Source: Celoporthe dispersa (lineage: Eukaryota > Ascomycota > Sordariomycetes > Diaporthales > Cryphonectriaceae). From it: a stretch of DNA of 64,000 nucleotides. Made by a program: the position numbers and the translations under genes. Below are positions 23,247 through 34,880 of this stretch, piece after piece. Numbering within the stretch: the first letter of the stretch is position 1; every line of letters starts with the position of its first letter. The notes under the pieces are model-generated. The model worked only from the letters and a program-made list of their open reading frames with translations. It was not told where the DNA came from and did no database searches. The stretch lies in NCBI GenBank assembly GCA_016584495.1, contig WAID01000004.1:186001-250000 (forward strand), in the 5' to 3' direction.

Positions 23247-26200
23247 CTAGCTCCCTCTAGGCGGACTCACACCTCTGCCACGACGCAGACTTCCTCGGCC
23301 TCGTCCTCCTCCCCCACGTTGATCTGCAGGATGACCTCTTCCTCGCCCGCCTCCATAGTATCCGGGGATCCCTCGTCCCAGTCCACGGCCTGGGTGACTT
23401 GTGCCCGGAACTCCCCGTCCTACACCTCGATGAGCAGGACCCGCGCCCCCTCTTCCACCACCGTGTTGTCCAGGAATCCCTTCTCCGCGTCCACCGTGCT
23501 CCCGCATAGAGGCTCCCCGGCCCCTGCTGCCACGATGTCCTCCTTGACCCGCAGCAGGAATAATAGGAGGCGGCAAGGGCCCTGCGGGAATTGGTGGTGG
23601 ACCCATATCGCCTACAACAGGCCCAGCTCCTGGCTGAGGCCGGTGAGCAGACCCAGGAACGGCTGGAGGACCGCCTCTTGCCCCGACTGGGTTGCTATGA
23701 CTTTGGCCTGGCAAAATTGAACCTCCTGCATGATTGTTCGCCGCCCTGATCGTTCCACCTGCTGGGCGTTGATACCCACCTGCAGCGAATCGATCTGCCA
23801 TTGTTCTCTGAGGTCGTGCACCAGCATTCTGACCTTTATGGTGGGCAGGCGGGTGCAACACGCCGCCTGGAGGTGCCTGCATGGCATTACCGCCTACGGT
23901 GGCCCCCCTTCCATATCCAAGAGCTTGTTTCAAGGGGTTCTGGACAGTATTGAGGGCAGGGTGTGCTGCCGGTGCCGGAGATGGTGCCGGTACTCCTTGT
24001 CGATGGAAGACAGGAGAAGTCCTGATGATTACAAAGTCAGTATACTGGTATTTCCAAACAGAAGAAGAAGAAAGAAAAAGGTGAAAGCCCGCTCCTGTGT
24101 TCACAATAATGCACCAGCGACTCACGGATTAGGTGGATTCCCCAACAGAGTCGTTAGGTCGGTTTTGGACCATGGATCGATTTCTCTTTGGTCCCAATCG
24201 AGGGCAAGATTCTGCAGAATTACTTCGTCGAGTTCTGCCAGCGTTGGTCTATCCGATGGTTGGTTTGCTGTGGGGTGGTGTTACTATCAGCCTTGTTTTT
24301 CAATCACAATCTCTGGTCATCACAACACCAAAGCCCAAAAATCATATATGTTATAAAATAAGGGGGGGAGGGAGGAGGGAAACACTGCGCCTGAAGCAAG
24401 AGACCTTACCCATGCACTGTGCGATTGTCTTTCGAAGCTCCAGGTCTTGGTAGTCAAATTTACTGGTCAACAAGTACCCTCCGTACGTCCATGCCTCGAA
24501 CTCTGCACCGTCAGGTCGAGCAAAGGTCTCTTTTGAGCACTCGGGCGGTACCGGTGGATTCTCCGACGTTATCAGCTGCCACATGCACTGTCACTGGGTC
24601 AGCCTGCTGTTCCGGATGGACATGTAACGAGGGGGATGGCGCTCTGCAAATCCCACTCACGAGGCCGGCTGCATAAAGGTTGGACCACCAGTCATAGTTT
24701 CCGGCAACTGGCTCAAGAGGGTAGGGTGTACGGTCCAGGTAGTCCCAGTCCCTGGTAAATTGTTCCTGTGTCATGCTGTGAGTGGCTTGCTCTCGTTCAC
24801 TCCGATACCGAGTTGCACAGGCCGGGGGATCTACTGACTGGGACGAAATGTGTAAATTTGCCTCGAGTTCGGTCTCTGCAAAGGCCCACCCTATCAATGA
24901 GCAGATATAATATTAGCTGTCCTTAAGCCCTCTTTGTTAGGGGAGAATGGTTATTCCGACTTACCAGTCCATGCGGTCTGCTACTGTCAAAGTCCGTGAA
25001 AGGCCGAGATCCCCAATCTACACTTCAGTCAGACTATTTGTCATGTTATATCATGGGATATAATATTGAAGGGCCTGCTTGTCACCTTAATGATAGGAAC
25101 GGCCGTGTGACTGTGGAGGTTATTCGAGTCGTGAGTGTCAAAACTTCCAATCATTACTTTTGTCCAGTCAATACTTCAGATGCGTATCTGTTGTCTCATC
25201 TACAGGCGAAACGTACTTACTATTTGAGAGGTCGAGATCAAAATGGATCATGGCATCCGCAGGTAAAAGCTCACTCCCATCTTCCCCGCGCGGTATAGTC
25301 TCGTCCTGCATGGGAATATCCTCACTTTCGGGATCGCGCCCTCCGGTCCATTTGTCAGGATAGGCCATGGCTACACATCCTTTGAATACTAACAGACAGC
25401 AGGATGTCAGTCTTTTTTTTTTTTCTCTTCTCTTTTCTTGCTCCAAGGCCCTAGCTTTCAGATTCAAACTTACAGCAATGGAATATCATCCAGAGCTCCT
25501 GACTCTTGAGACGCGTCCTTCTTTCTCTCGCTTCACATGCCAGACCTTTGAGATCGCCATATGGTGCGTACTGGAATATCGATAAGGGGCTTTGGGTCAG
25601 CAGACGTGTCAAGATATCACGACTCGCCATCGACTTACCTCCATTGCAACATGAGTTTGAAGCGTGTTGAACTTGTTTATGAGTGCATCCCTTTTGCCAG
25701 GCGGAATTATCTTCAAGTTTTTCCCCCGGACTGGCTCTGGGAGGTTCCTCATATAGTGGCGTTGTAAGATATGCCTTGCTCCCGCAAGTCGCTGCACAGG
25801 TGGGAGATTTAGCAGCGTAATACTCGTCCGCTTCCCAGACCCGGGGTCAGTCATCCAAGCAGAGGTAGCACCAACTCACCCGCATATTATCAATCTCGGG
25901 GCCTAGAGATACGGGCCCGAGAGCAGCCTTCACCACCACTTTGTGAGACCGACCACTGACGTCGTCCATCTGTAGAAGGGCAGCACAGCCAAACCCACCT
26001 TGTCCAAGTACCTTTTTGAGCCGAAAGCCGATCATGTTGAAGGCCGGCATGATACCAAACTTTCCCCGTTGGATCGCGGCTTCAGACTGGTGAAATTGGT
26101 TCGGCGGTGCATATCTTCTCATCCTGAAGCCTTTATGCGCAGTCAAATCAGGACCCTCAGGCCGTCCTCCGAGGACACCCGTCGGGGCCTGGCGAATCCT

Positions 26201-26815
26201 CGGGACAGCGATTCTTTTGTAGATTGCCCGTCGCAGGCCCTGAGCCAAGGCCCTCTTCCATTGGAGATAACTGTCAAGGCCTTGCCAGTAGTGATCGAAG
26301 GCATCGAATGTCATTTGTATCTGCGCCTTATCGCGCTCCGAAAGGGCGGCAAACGTTCCTGGCCTGGCTCCCCCTCGTGGTCGTGGCCGTGGTGGCAGCA
26401 TATCGGCGGCATTCTGAGGAGCAGGAGGCCCTGCTGCTGGGGTTCTGTCATCTCTTGTAGGTGTATTTGCGACTACAGATGGGATTTTCGCTGTAGTGGG
26501 GCCGGAAGCTGGAGCCCTTGGTTCACCAGCGCTATCTTCTGAAGGAGCAGGAGGAAGAGGCGGCGGCGGGAGTGGTGGCGGCGAAGAATGGAGAGAAGGA
26601 GGTAGAGGACTAAGAGAAGAAGAGTGAGGAGGAGGAGGAGGAGGAGGAGGAGGAGGAGGAGGAGCAGATGGAGAGGAATATGGAGGCTGAGGGCTAAGAG
26701 ACGAGGAAAGGGAATGTGGAGATGGAAGAGGGATGAGAGAGGCAGAAGGAGGAGGCGGAGGAGTGAGAGGCGATGGAGGAGGGACTACTTGGTCTGCAGG
26801 TCGGGAGCTCATCAT
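23247..26815 (-). CDS. protein kinase with proline-rich N-terminus and RGG-rich C-terminus
   Basis: Ten exons by eye: 26815-25880, 25791-25639, 25570-25474, 25388-25221, 25156-25086, 25017-24965, 24890-24661, 24587-24410, 24267-24126 and 24021-23247, about 930 aa. Residues 1 to about 120 are Pro/Ser-rich with a run of 12 Pro. The kinase domain starts near residue 265 with LGQGGFGCAAL, VVVKAAL (ATP-binding Lys) and GPEIDNMR (helix C Glu). MIHFDLDLSN is the catalytic loop (HFD for HRD), IGDLGLSR the DFG equivalent (DLG), and PSDRPTLAEL the end of the C-lobe. The last 258 residues are Gly/Pro/Arg-rich with many RGG/GRG units. All junctions keep phase except intron 6 to exon 7 (24890), where one extra G in a GGG run breaks the frame. 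The start is the first ATG. Substrate unknown; the tail suggests RNA binding or phase separation. Confidence 0.82.
26627..26663. repeat. GGA trinucleotide repeat encoding poly-proline
   Basis: A run of GGA units on the plus strand, read as TCC/CCT/CTC on the minus strand; in the kinase frame it gives a run of 12 Pro. Length is likely to vary between strains. Confidence 0.9.
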
Positions 26816-27946
26816 CTGTGGTGAACAACAGCACTCGGTCAAATCAGATCGCTTCCGGAGAATGTTCAGGTATTGGAGGGGATTGGTTTTTGCTGTTATT
26901 TCGACGACGACCACACGCGCATCCCAGATTCCGCAAATCGATGTTGTGAGCTACTTGTGAGGACGGATACTATGTTATAGTGTATTCGCATTCATCACGT
27001 TCGTAGATTCAATAAAGACACATATCGTCGATGTTCTTGTGGTAAGGAATAGACAAAGGCCTATTGTGTGAAGCAGGGCCTTTTCGATACTCACAATCAC
27101 CGTTTTCGGCTAGACTTTACGCTATTCAGAAGAGCTATTGTTCGTTCGGCGGCATGTGAGTAACACTGCTAGATTTTTCATATTGATAGGTGTCTTGTTC
27201 GACATGGTGGGTTTGGTTGAGTTCTACTAGGTAAACCTGGATCAGAATGTGTAGCATCGAGACTCTTTGCCAGGGAGGCGAAAAGGCATCACTTCAACGC
27301 CCTTCTTCTTGGCGCGTCCCTAGACATTGGTATCTGAGGGAGAAAGCAAAGAAAAAAGGTTGCTATTAATGACAAATAGACCTGCGAGGAACGACGGTGA
27401 ATGCTATGACTCTCCCTCTCAGCGAGTTCAACATGAGGGAGAAAACAGTCTGTAGTGAAGATCTCTTTTTGGAGAGAACCTGCGATATTTGTAGTTTGCA
27501 ACAAGCCACTAGCGATATATTCCATGGCTGCTATCTGTGCTATGCAGTTGCACGCTTATACGCCAGCGCTCTTGCGAGATTCTAACTAGAACAGCGCAAG
27601 GGAGGGAGACGGGAATGCTAAAACATGAGGATGCATTCTCGGTGCATTGCCAGGGCGGTCAGGAGTATGTACTTTTTCGTACCTTTTCTATCCTGCGCAT
27701 TCCAGAATACGACAAATGTCTCAGGGGGCTGCGATTCCGCTGATCATTACATGCTTGACCACGCGGAGGCGTGTCCCTCTTGAGACGTTGACAAAGGCCC
27801 TCGGCTCCAATTGCAAATCCAAGCAGCAGGCCAAAAAGATAACTCACCCAGGCTTACCTTCCAGGCCTTCCTCCCCTTCAGTTCAAAAGTTTCCGTACAT
27901 ACGATAGGAACCGCTTTCTCCGAGCCATGGGTTCTATACCGGCACA
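26816..27946. other. divergent intergenic spacer
   Basis: Spacer of 1.1 kb between the divergent kinase and WbsX-type genes. Only short frames with no domain signal. It should hold both promoters. Confidence 0.5.
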
Positions 27947-30426
27947 ATGAGTATAGAATCTATTTATGCACGCCCCAAGTGGATGCGCCCTCGCAGACCA
28001 AGAGTGCTACTTGGCGTTCTGCTCATCCTCGTCTTTGTCCAGATTATAGACTTGGTAGGAGAGCTCGGCTACTCTTCCTCGACATACAGCTGGCTCCTCT
28101 CGGCCTCCAAACAGTCCAAGCAGCATGACTATACGCATACATCGAAATGGACAGGCTACTCGATCAAGCCTATAGCCTACGTGTTCCCGCAGTTCCATCC
28201 CTTCCCGGAGAACGACGAGCTCTGGGGTCCAAACTTCACAGAGTGGGAGAACGTCAAGAAGCTCAAGCAGAACCGGTTTGGGCTCGAGACGCTGCAGCCC
28301 TCAGAGGAGGTAGGCTATTACAACCTCCTGGACTATGATGTTCGAAAGCGTTATGCGAACCTCATCAGAGACGCAGGGTAAGTTTACACCACCAGGCACA
28401 ACCTGCACGCCATCTTCGCCGCAGAATGCTCACTGGACATGTCGCCTGCATCCCTCCAGGATCTATGGTGTCGCCTATCACCACTACTGGTTTGGATACC
28501 CCGTGATGGACAAGCCCCTCCAGGCCATGCTCCAAGACGGCCAGCCCAACGTCCCCTTCATGCTCTCCTGGGCCAACGAGCCCTGGACCGCTCGGTGGGA
28601 CGGCCACGACGACAACGGCGACGGCACGCTGCTGGCCCAAATCTACGGCGACAGCACCGAGTGGCGCCGCCACTTCGACTGGATGGCCACCTTTTTCCGG
28701 CACCCCAAATACATCCGCTCCGCAGGCAAGGTCCAGGTCATCGTCTACTCGCCCAGACTGATCGGCGACCTTGGCAAACGCATGTTTGCCAAGTGGCGCC
28801 GGTGGGCGGCAGAGGATCCGGCGATTGGTGGCCTGGATGTCATCGAGACGGCTTGGGAGCGGGACAACCCTCTTGAGCGCGGCCACACCGATGCCACCAA
28901 CGAGTTTGCGCCTCACGCGGGCGGCCTGTTGGATATGACCCTGTGGAGAGGAATCCGCGGCGGGGCCCGGTGCACCACCGCGGTGTGATGGTGAGCTGGG
29001 ACAGCACGCCGAGACACGCAACAGACGGTCGGTCGGCAAGCACAGTCTGGGTGCATCCTAAGCTCTGGAAAGGTGAGTGATCATGGTGATTAATGACAGC
29101 AATGTCTCTGTGGTTCGGGTGGCACGGTTCGTTGACAAGAACCCGGCAGAGAGCCTCATTGGCATCATGCGTCGGATCAAGCTGGAACCAAACCCGAGGG
29201 GCCAGGAAAACTTCCTCTTCGTCAACGCGCTGAATGAGTGGGGAGAAGGCAATGTGCTCGAGCCGTCTATCCAATGGGGTTCCTCCTTCTCAAAGGCCTT
29301 TCGTGCGGCCAAGGACTACACTGACCTTTCTCTTCCCTGGATGGAGGATCTGATCCGGCAGGGTGAGGAGCGGGAGGCTGAAGTCCTGGACACAGACAGC
29401 CAGGTTGACGTCTGTGCCATTGTTCGAGACTTCTCGGGATCCCTTCCGTGGACCCAGACCTGGCAGCTGTCCCACACTCTGTGGTCCCTACAAGCCCAAC
29501 ACAACCCTAGGTGGCGGGCTGTTGTTGTCCCCGTGGGCATCAATGTGACTATGCAAGGCATCGGGATGCAGGTCCTGGACACCTACGACCCTAGGATCGT
29601 ATACTCTGATATACCAAAGGACCTGCGCAACAATATGCACACAAACACGGCTGACGACGTGACCGACTGGGTTGTTGCCAATATCGACAACCTCAGCCCG
29701 CCTTGCGGCAAGGCTCTTTATATGCTGGTCACGAACGCGACCACAACCTATGAGCCGCAAGCCTTCGATTTCACGCCAGGAGAACGCCCAGATATCGTCG
29801 GCCTCAATTTCATCTCTCCGGAGACGATGGAGCTACAGGATGAGCTCGAAGGACATCTGCCGTGGGACCGGCGGTGCTCCCGTTACTCGGAAAAGACCTC
29901 GCTTGAGATGTCCCAGGCAATGCACCCGAGGAACGGGATGCTCGACATCAGTGCCGCACTGGTCAGCCTCGCCCGCTGGCGCAAGGAAGCACACACGTTC
30001 AAAGATGCAGCCGGGCTGTATGGAGACAGCGTAGTCAAGCTGGCAGAGCTGGAGAGGCGGCACGAGGAGCCCTGGGCATGGTCACTGCCCACGAGCTCCA
30101 AGAACGATGTTGTTCACTCCGGTACCTATCCAGCCTGCATCCGCAGCGGCCGGATCTGGTTTGATGGGCCAACTCTGAGTGGGTTCAAAGCTGGCTGTTA
30201 CAGCGGCGAAGTCCTGCGGTCGACCTTTGTCGGCGATCCTGTCTCGGAGAAATGGGACTATAACAGATTTAAGGAGGAGGAACCATACTGTGTTCGGCTA
30301 TCGGAGATGACTTACAACCGTATGTCGCCCAAGCATGCCGTGGAGAGTTTGGATGCCTTCTCGCCCTCCGTGAAGGGGAGAAGTGAGGGGGAGCTTGGTG
30401 GTATCAGTCCATTTTGGACATCTTGA
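27947..30426 (+). pseudogene. membrane-anchored WbsX-type (GH99-like) protein with frame breaks
   Basis: Exon 1 (27947-28377) encodes a short basic N-terminus, one membrane segment (VLLGVLLILVFVQIIDLVGE, residues about 20-40) and the start of a Glyco_tran_WbsX domain (IKPIAYVFPQFHPFPENDE, FTEWENVKK). After an 81-bp intron (28378-28458), exon 2 has IYGVAYHHYWFGYPVMDKPL and MLSWANEPWTARWDG. Near 28950 the frame changes (LDMTLW to NPRRGPVHHRGVMVSWDSTP), explained by one lost G. A second mismatch lies at 29073-29099, where no splice of normal length restores frame. From 29100 the family continues (FLFVNALNEWGEGN) and is followed by about 380 further residues that may be a second domain. Family WbsX proteins act on cell-surface polysaccharide in bacteria; here a type II Golgi/ER or plasma-membrane location is inferred. 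Activity in this fungus is unknown. Confidence 0.8.
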
Positions 30427-31664
30427 TATCAGTGATGAATTTATAGACTATTAATTAAGTTCAGCACTAAGGAATGATTTTGCAATCATGAACTAATACT
30501 GTAGAATATAGCCAGTGTTGTTTATACACCAGTCCCTAGTCTTATAGTATGTATTTATCAAATTCTGGCTTATGAAAGTATTTTGGTCTGTCTACTTCAT
30601 ATATAACTCGCAAGTATTTATCCAAATCAGAAGAAGAAGAAAAAACAGCAAACGGTTCTATACTGAAGCCTTCCCAATTGCCAGGAGATGGTTATTTGTC
30701 AAGTCGCACTTCAACCATTCTAGTATGAAATTTTGCAGAGTTTTAGTCTGTATAAAGCTCCTTATAACAGAAGAAAACACAGTTTTTCTTCAAAGTATGT
30801 AAAAAATATGCTTCAATATAAACAATGCTTTGACTATACGCCCCCGGGTGACATGCACCGTCGGCCAAATAACACAGAGTCCCTTCTGTGATCTGAATTA
30901 TGACCACACTAACATTCCCTCTATCAAGTCTCGTTGGCATGGAATTCTGCTCTTGCGCTCCGCCAAAAAAAAAAAAAAGGGATAGTGGATTAGTGAGAGA
31001 AGTTTCTCGTCATCATTACGTTGGGCTCAACGGCCAGCAATCAGACTAACTATTAGTTCCTAACATGAAGAGGTCATGAAGCATCAGTGCAGAAGCTATA
31101 CCCAACAGAGACAAAAGAATTCCGGTCTGAACGTTATTAGGCCTGAATGCAAGCTGTACAAGTTCAGCCTCAGTGACTAAGTAAGGATGTAGGGAAAACA
31201 CTAAAGCCCCTTTGGTTAGGACACATGGGCTCTGCTCACGACTACTATTCCCGTGCCAACTTGGATTACAGCAATCGGCGATTCCCATGAGGGCGGCTCA
31301 GAGTGAAAATTCAACATTCGTGTGCTCACAGCCTATTTTGTAGTAGTCGGTGGCTGGTTGCGGTAATTATTCATAGAGGTGCTTTAAGATGGGCTTGGTT
31401 CTCCCCTTCAGGTACCTAACGCCATCCGGGCCGCGCGGGAGCGGCGGAAGCGTCCATCTCTTCTTCGTTGGAGATCTCATATACGTGGTTGGTTATTTAA
31501 GATGGGACATTCTGGTCCAGTGTGGCTGTGATCAGGGAAGCGTGCAATGCTGAGAGCGAACAGTGGCTGCTGGCGGACTAAACCAGAGCTCACGGTCCAT
31601 ACCAGCTGTATTGTCGGTGCGACGTAATTAATATCATTACATTACATATCACACAGCTAGCAAG
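30427..31664. other. AT-rich intergenic spacer
   Basis: AT-rich sequence, especially 30430-30830, with a 14-nt A run near 30963. Frames are short and lack domains. No gene supported. Confidence 0.5.
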
Positions 31665-33816
31665 ATGCAACGAGCTGCGACTGTGCTCTTTGCTACGGGG
31701 CTGACACTGATACCGGGCGTGAGGTGTCAGTCGTCTGCTGCCATTGACTCGTTCATTCCGCAGCGGATGGCATGTCCAGAGGATGTCCAGATCCGACCAG
31801 CTGGGGTAATTACGGCCTAGTACAATTAAAGTGTCAAGGCCACATACATTATGTTGACCAGGACTGCAGAATCTATCCTCGGAAGAAGAAACCTGGCGGG
31901 AGAGGAGATTGTCAGAGGTCATCAGCTCCATGAAGTCTTACCTGACAACAGCCAACATCTCCGGCTTCGACACCGATACGTATCTAGGCAAGATCAACAC
32001 GACAAATGCTCCTGTTCTCGGACTTGCTATCTCTGGGGGTGGAAGTACCTCCGGCATGGGTGGCCTGGGAGTCTGGCAGGCATTTGATGAGCGTTACGAG
32101 CCTGCTGTCGAGGCGGGCACCGGCGGCATTACCCAGTGTCTCACCTATCTGACTGGGCTCAGTGGTGGTGGTTGTATTGCCGTCTCAACACTGTACGTCG
32201 TCGCTGTGTGCAAAGCCGTTGTGATGGTGGTTCCGCCTAGTCTTATACTTATTTTTTTTCTTCTTCTTACAGGGCCAGCAACCAGTACACCACAGTGGAC
32301 AACATCAGGCAGGCGATCAATTTCTCGGAAAATTACGTGACAGGCCCGAACGACAATATTTCGGAGTATTTCGCCGACCTCTTCGAAAACAGCCTCGCTA
32401 AACAAGAAGCCGGCTTCCCAGTCTCCATTGCAGATATCTTTGGTCAGTTCTGGCAGATGTACCTCCCGGAGTCGTGGCAAAACAGCTTGTTCTCAGACCT
32501 CGCCACGCAAAACACCTCTTTTTCCAACGGGACGGGACCGATGCCGATCCTCGGCCTCGCAGAGGTGGTTCCAGGCCAGTCGCCGAATATGGGAAATATC
32601 TTGTACCCGGGGCGCAACTCTACAAACGGATTTAACCTGACCGAGTACGAAGTCACCCCGTTCGAGTTTGGAAGCTGGCTAGGGGGGCGTGTGCAGGGCT
32701 TTATGCCGACGCAGTACCTTGGTTCGGCCATGTCAGCCGGAGAACCTTCGGGCGTCACCTGTGTCACTGGATTCGACAGGTTCACCTTTCTGCAGGGCGC
32801 GACTGCGAACGCGTATAACTTCTACTTCGTCTCGGATTTCTTCAAGATCCCACTTTTTGCCAAGCGCGCCCTGTCCAGCCTGCAGAGCCTTGTGAGACGA
32901 CAAGATGTCGGTGCTCCAGACGACGTTATCATACCGCCCGAGTGGGACAGTAATATGCTGGTGGGCTTGGTGAACCAGACAGCAGGAACCTTCAGCCAGG
33001 ATTTCAACGACACTCTCTGGGCCTGGGTGCCGAACCCCTTCCAGGACTATAACGAGGAAATGACCAACGTTGCTGACCTGCTTCTGGTCGATGGGAGCGA
33101 GGCGGGCGAGACGGATCCCTTGCGACCGCTCATGATCCCGCAGAGGGAGGTGGATTTCATCATTGCGTATGAAGCTACTCTTGATGCTGATTACAACTGT
33201 GAGTACCCCGGACCCTATCTCTCTCTACCTTTTTTTTCTCTTCCTCTTCTTCTTCTTTCTTCCTCTGTGAATCCCGACTGACAGAATCCACTCAGGGAAC
33301 AATGGAACCAATCTTATCAACTCAGCCCAGGCTGCTGAACAAGGAGGCATCCCCTTCCCCAAGATTCCTACCGTGGACACTCTCGTCCTTCGTAATTATA
33401 CCCGGCAACCGACCTTTTTCGGGTGCAACGACAGTGCCGAGACGCCATTGTTGCTATGGCTGCCCAACTCCCCATGGTCATCCTACTCTAACTACTCCTA
33501 TATGATGGCGGCGTTCACCGACACCCAGCTGAATGTGACGCTTGAGAATGCCTTCAACCTAGCGACCTACGGCAATGGCAAGGTTCCTGCCGGCGAGGGC
33601 TGGTCGACCTGCTTAGCTTGCGCCGCAGTCAAGAAGAGCGTTGCGAGGGTGGGTATGGATTTACCCGAAATCTGCAGCCAGTGTTGGACGCGTTTCTGCT
33701 GGGACGGAACGGAGGAGGATGGGAAAGCGAACCCCAAGGTGGCTTTTGATCAGCCGCTTCGTCTGAACTCCGGATTGACGTATTCTGAGTGGTATAATAC
33801 TACTTGGAGTATGTAA
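31665..33816 (+). CDS. secreted lysophospholipase / phospholipase B-like protein, catalytic Arg replaced
   Basis: Four exons: 31665-31805, 31870-32192, 32273-33198 and 33296-33816, about 636 aa, all junctions in phase. The first about 22 residues (MQRAATVLFATGLTLIPG...) form a signal peptide. Family blocks follow: VLGLAISGGGSTSGMGGLG at the oxyanion loop, TYLTGLSGGGCIAVSTL with the nucleophile Ser in G-x-S-G, DLLLVDGSEAGETDPLRPL with the catalytic Asp, and DADYNWNNGTN. Many N-x-S/T sites and Cys pairs near the C-terminus (TCLACAAVK, ICSQCWTRFCWDG) fit a secreted glycoprotein; no clear GPI tail is visible. Canonical PLB enzymes have SGGGYR at the first block, and the Arg is needed for catalysis; here Tyr-Arg is Ser-Thr. 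The protein may therefore be inactive or have another activity. Confidence 0.88.
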
Positions 33817-34360
33817 TCTAGGTGTGTTAAGAAGCACAACCTGAAAAAGGGACGGGTTGCTGGTGCACGACGATAATTACTAGTGAGAAGACAGTCGTGG
33901 GACCTTGTCATTGGGAGGAACAACAGGGTGACTCATATTAAAGGAAAGAAATGCTGTCTAGGCAAGCAATGCTGAACCGCATTTTAAGGCTGCGTGATTT
34001 GCCGCACCGTTACATTCATTTATTGTATAGCTACGGTCGTCCTCAATGAAACTCTAGCTTTCTTTTCATCTGGCGATAATTCTAACTCCTCCGAGTAGGG
34101 CCATGTGTAGAATCACAGAGTCCTTCTACTGACACATTTTATTTTGGCAGGAAGAAACGGAAAAAATGAAAGATAGGGTAACATACAGAAAGCAGAAGAA
34201 GACAAAAGGAAGGGACGCCAGCTTGACTGATGCTGTGTCCCACAACATCTTATCAAGTAGCGTACAGACAACTCTTTAAGTAGGCTTGCTAGGACAGCCC
34301 ACCAGGAATACAAGACTCGCCGGATCAAGTCATGTAGCCTTCGGACTCATCACCAACGGG
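33817..34360. other. intergenic spacer
   Basis: Convergent spacer between the PLB-like gene and the small membrane protein. Nothing recognisable. Confidence 0.45.
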
Positions 34361-34880
34361 CCTTGTGCTGATCCTCAATTCGCGTCTTGAGTAGACACAT
34401 GCCTATTACTGAGCACTGATATAAGTGATTTGGGCAACGACATCAACATCTTAACCGATAGAGAACAGAGAACACTCACCTGCTGGCCGCAAAGATGCTA
34501 CCCCCAACACCACCCCCAGTCACAGCAGCAACAATCACAATGATAAAGAACAAGAAGATGGTAAACGTCGACCGAGAACAGCCACAGATTATCCTCCGCT
34601 TCTTGGAGGCTTCTGAGGCTTCTCCCAACCTCGACATCAGCGAGTGTGCTGGGGACCGGCTGGTTGTCGATTCGGATTTGTGGACGGCTTGATACTTCTT
34701 GGGCCGATTTATAGACCCATGGAGAAGTTGTGCTGGTGGGTGTAAAGGCCTGCTCCGCTGCTAGCTGATTATGATGCTGTTTTGCACTCGAAAGGGGTAG
34801 CGAGAACGAGGCGGCGGGCGGTTCCCTTGGAGTGGCTGAGCTGATAGGGAGGTAAGCAGATTCTTTCGAGGACCCTTCCA
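34361..34880 (-). CDS. small single-pass membrane protein, probable one-base frame break
   Basis: From an ATG at 34880 the frame gives a Ser/Pro-rich segment (MEGSSKESAYLPISSATPRE to TPTSTTSPW). Removing one G of the GGG at about 34719 would continue into another open frame (INRPKKYQAVHKSES) leading to SKKRRIICGCSRSTFTIFLF and a hydrophobic helix (FFIIVIVAAVTGGGVGGS). A basic-Cys stretch, one membrane helix and a Gly-rich stretch is a layout I know from many uncharacterised filamentous-ascomycete proteins, some with a C-terminal lectin-like domain. A GTGAGT donor at about 34479 could lead to a short last exon ending near 34390; no lectin domain follows, so this is either a short form or a truncated remnant. 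Confidence 0.4.

Noticed and set aside
23270..23700. Acidic alternative frame across the kinase 3' exon
   Set aside because: It looks protein-like in patches but has in-frame stops, while the RGG frame is open to its stop and joins the kinase in phase.
29073..29099. GT...AG segment of 27 bp in the WbsX gene as an intron
   Set aside because: Too short for a spliceosomal intron, and removing it does not restore the reading frame.
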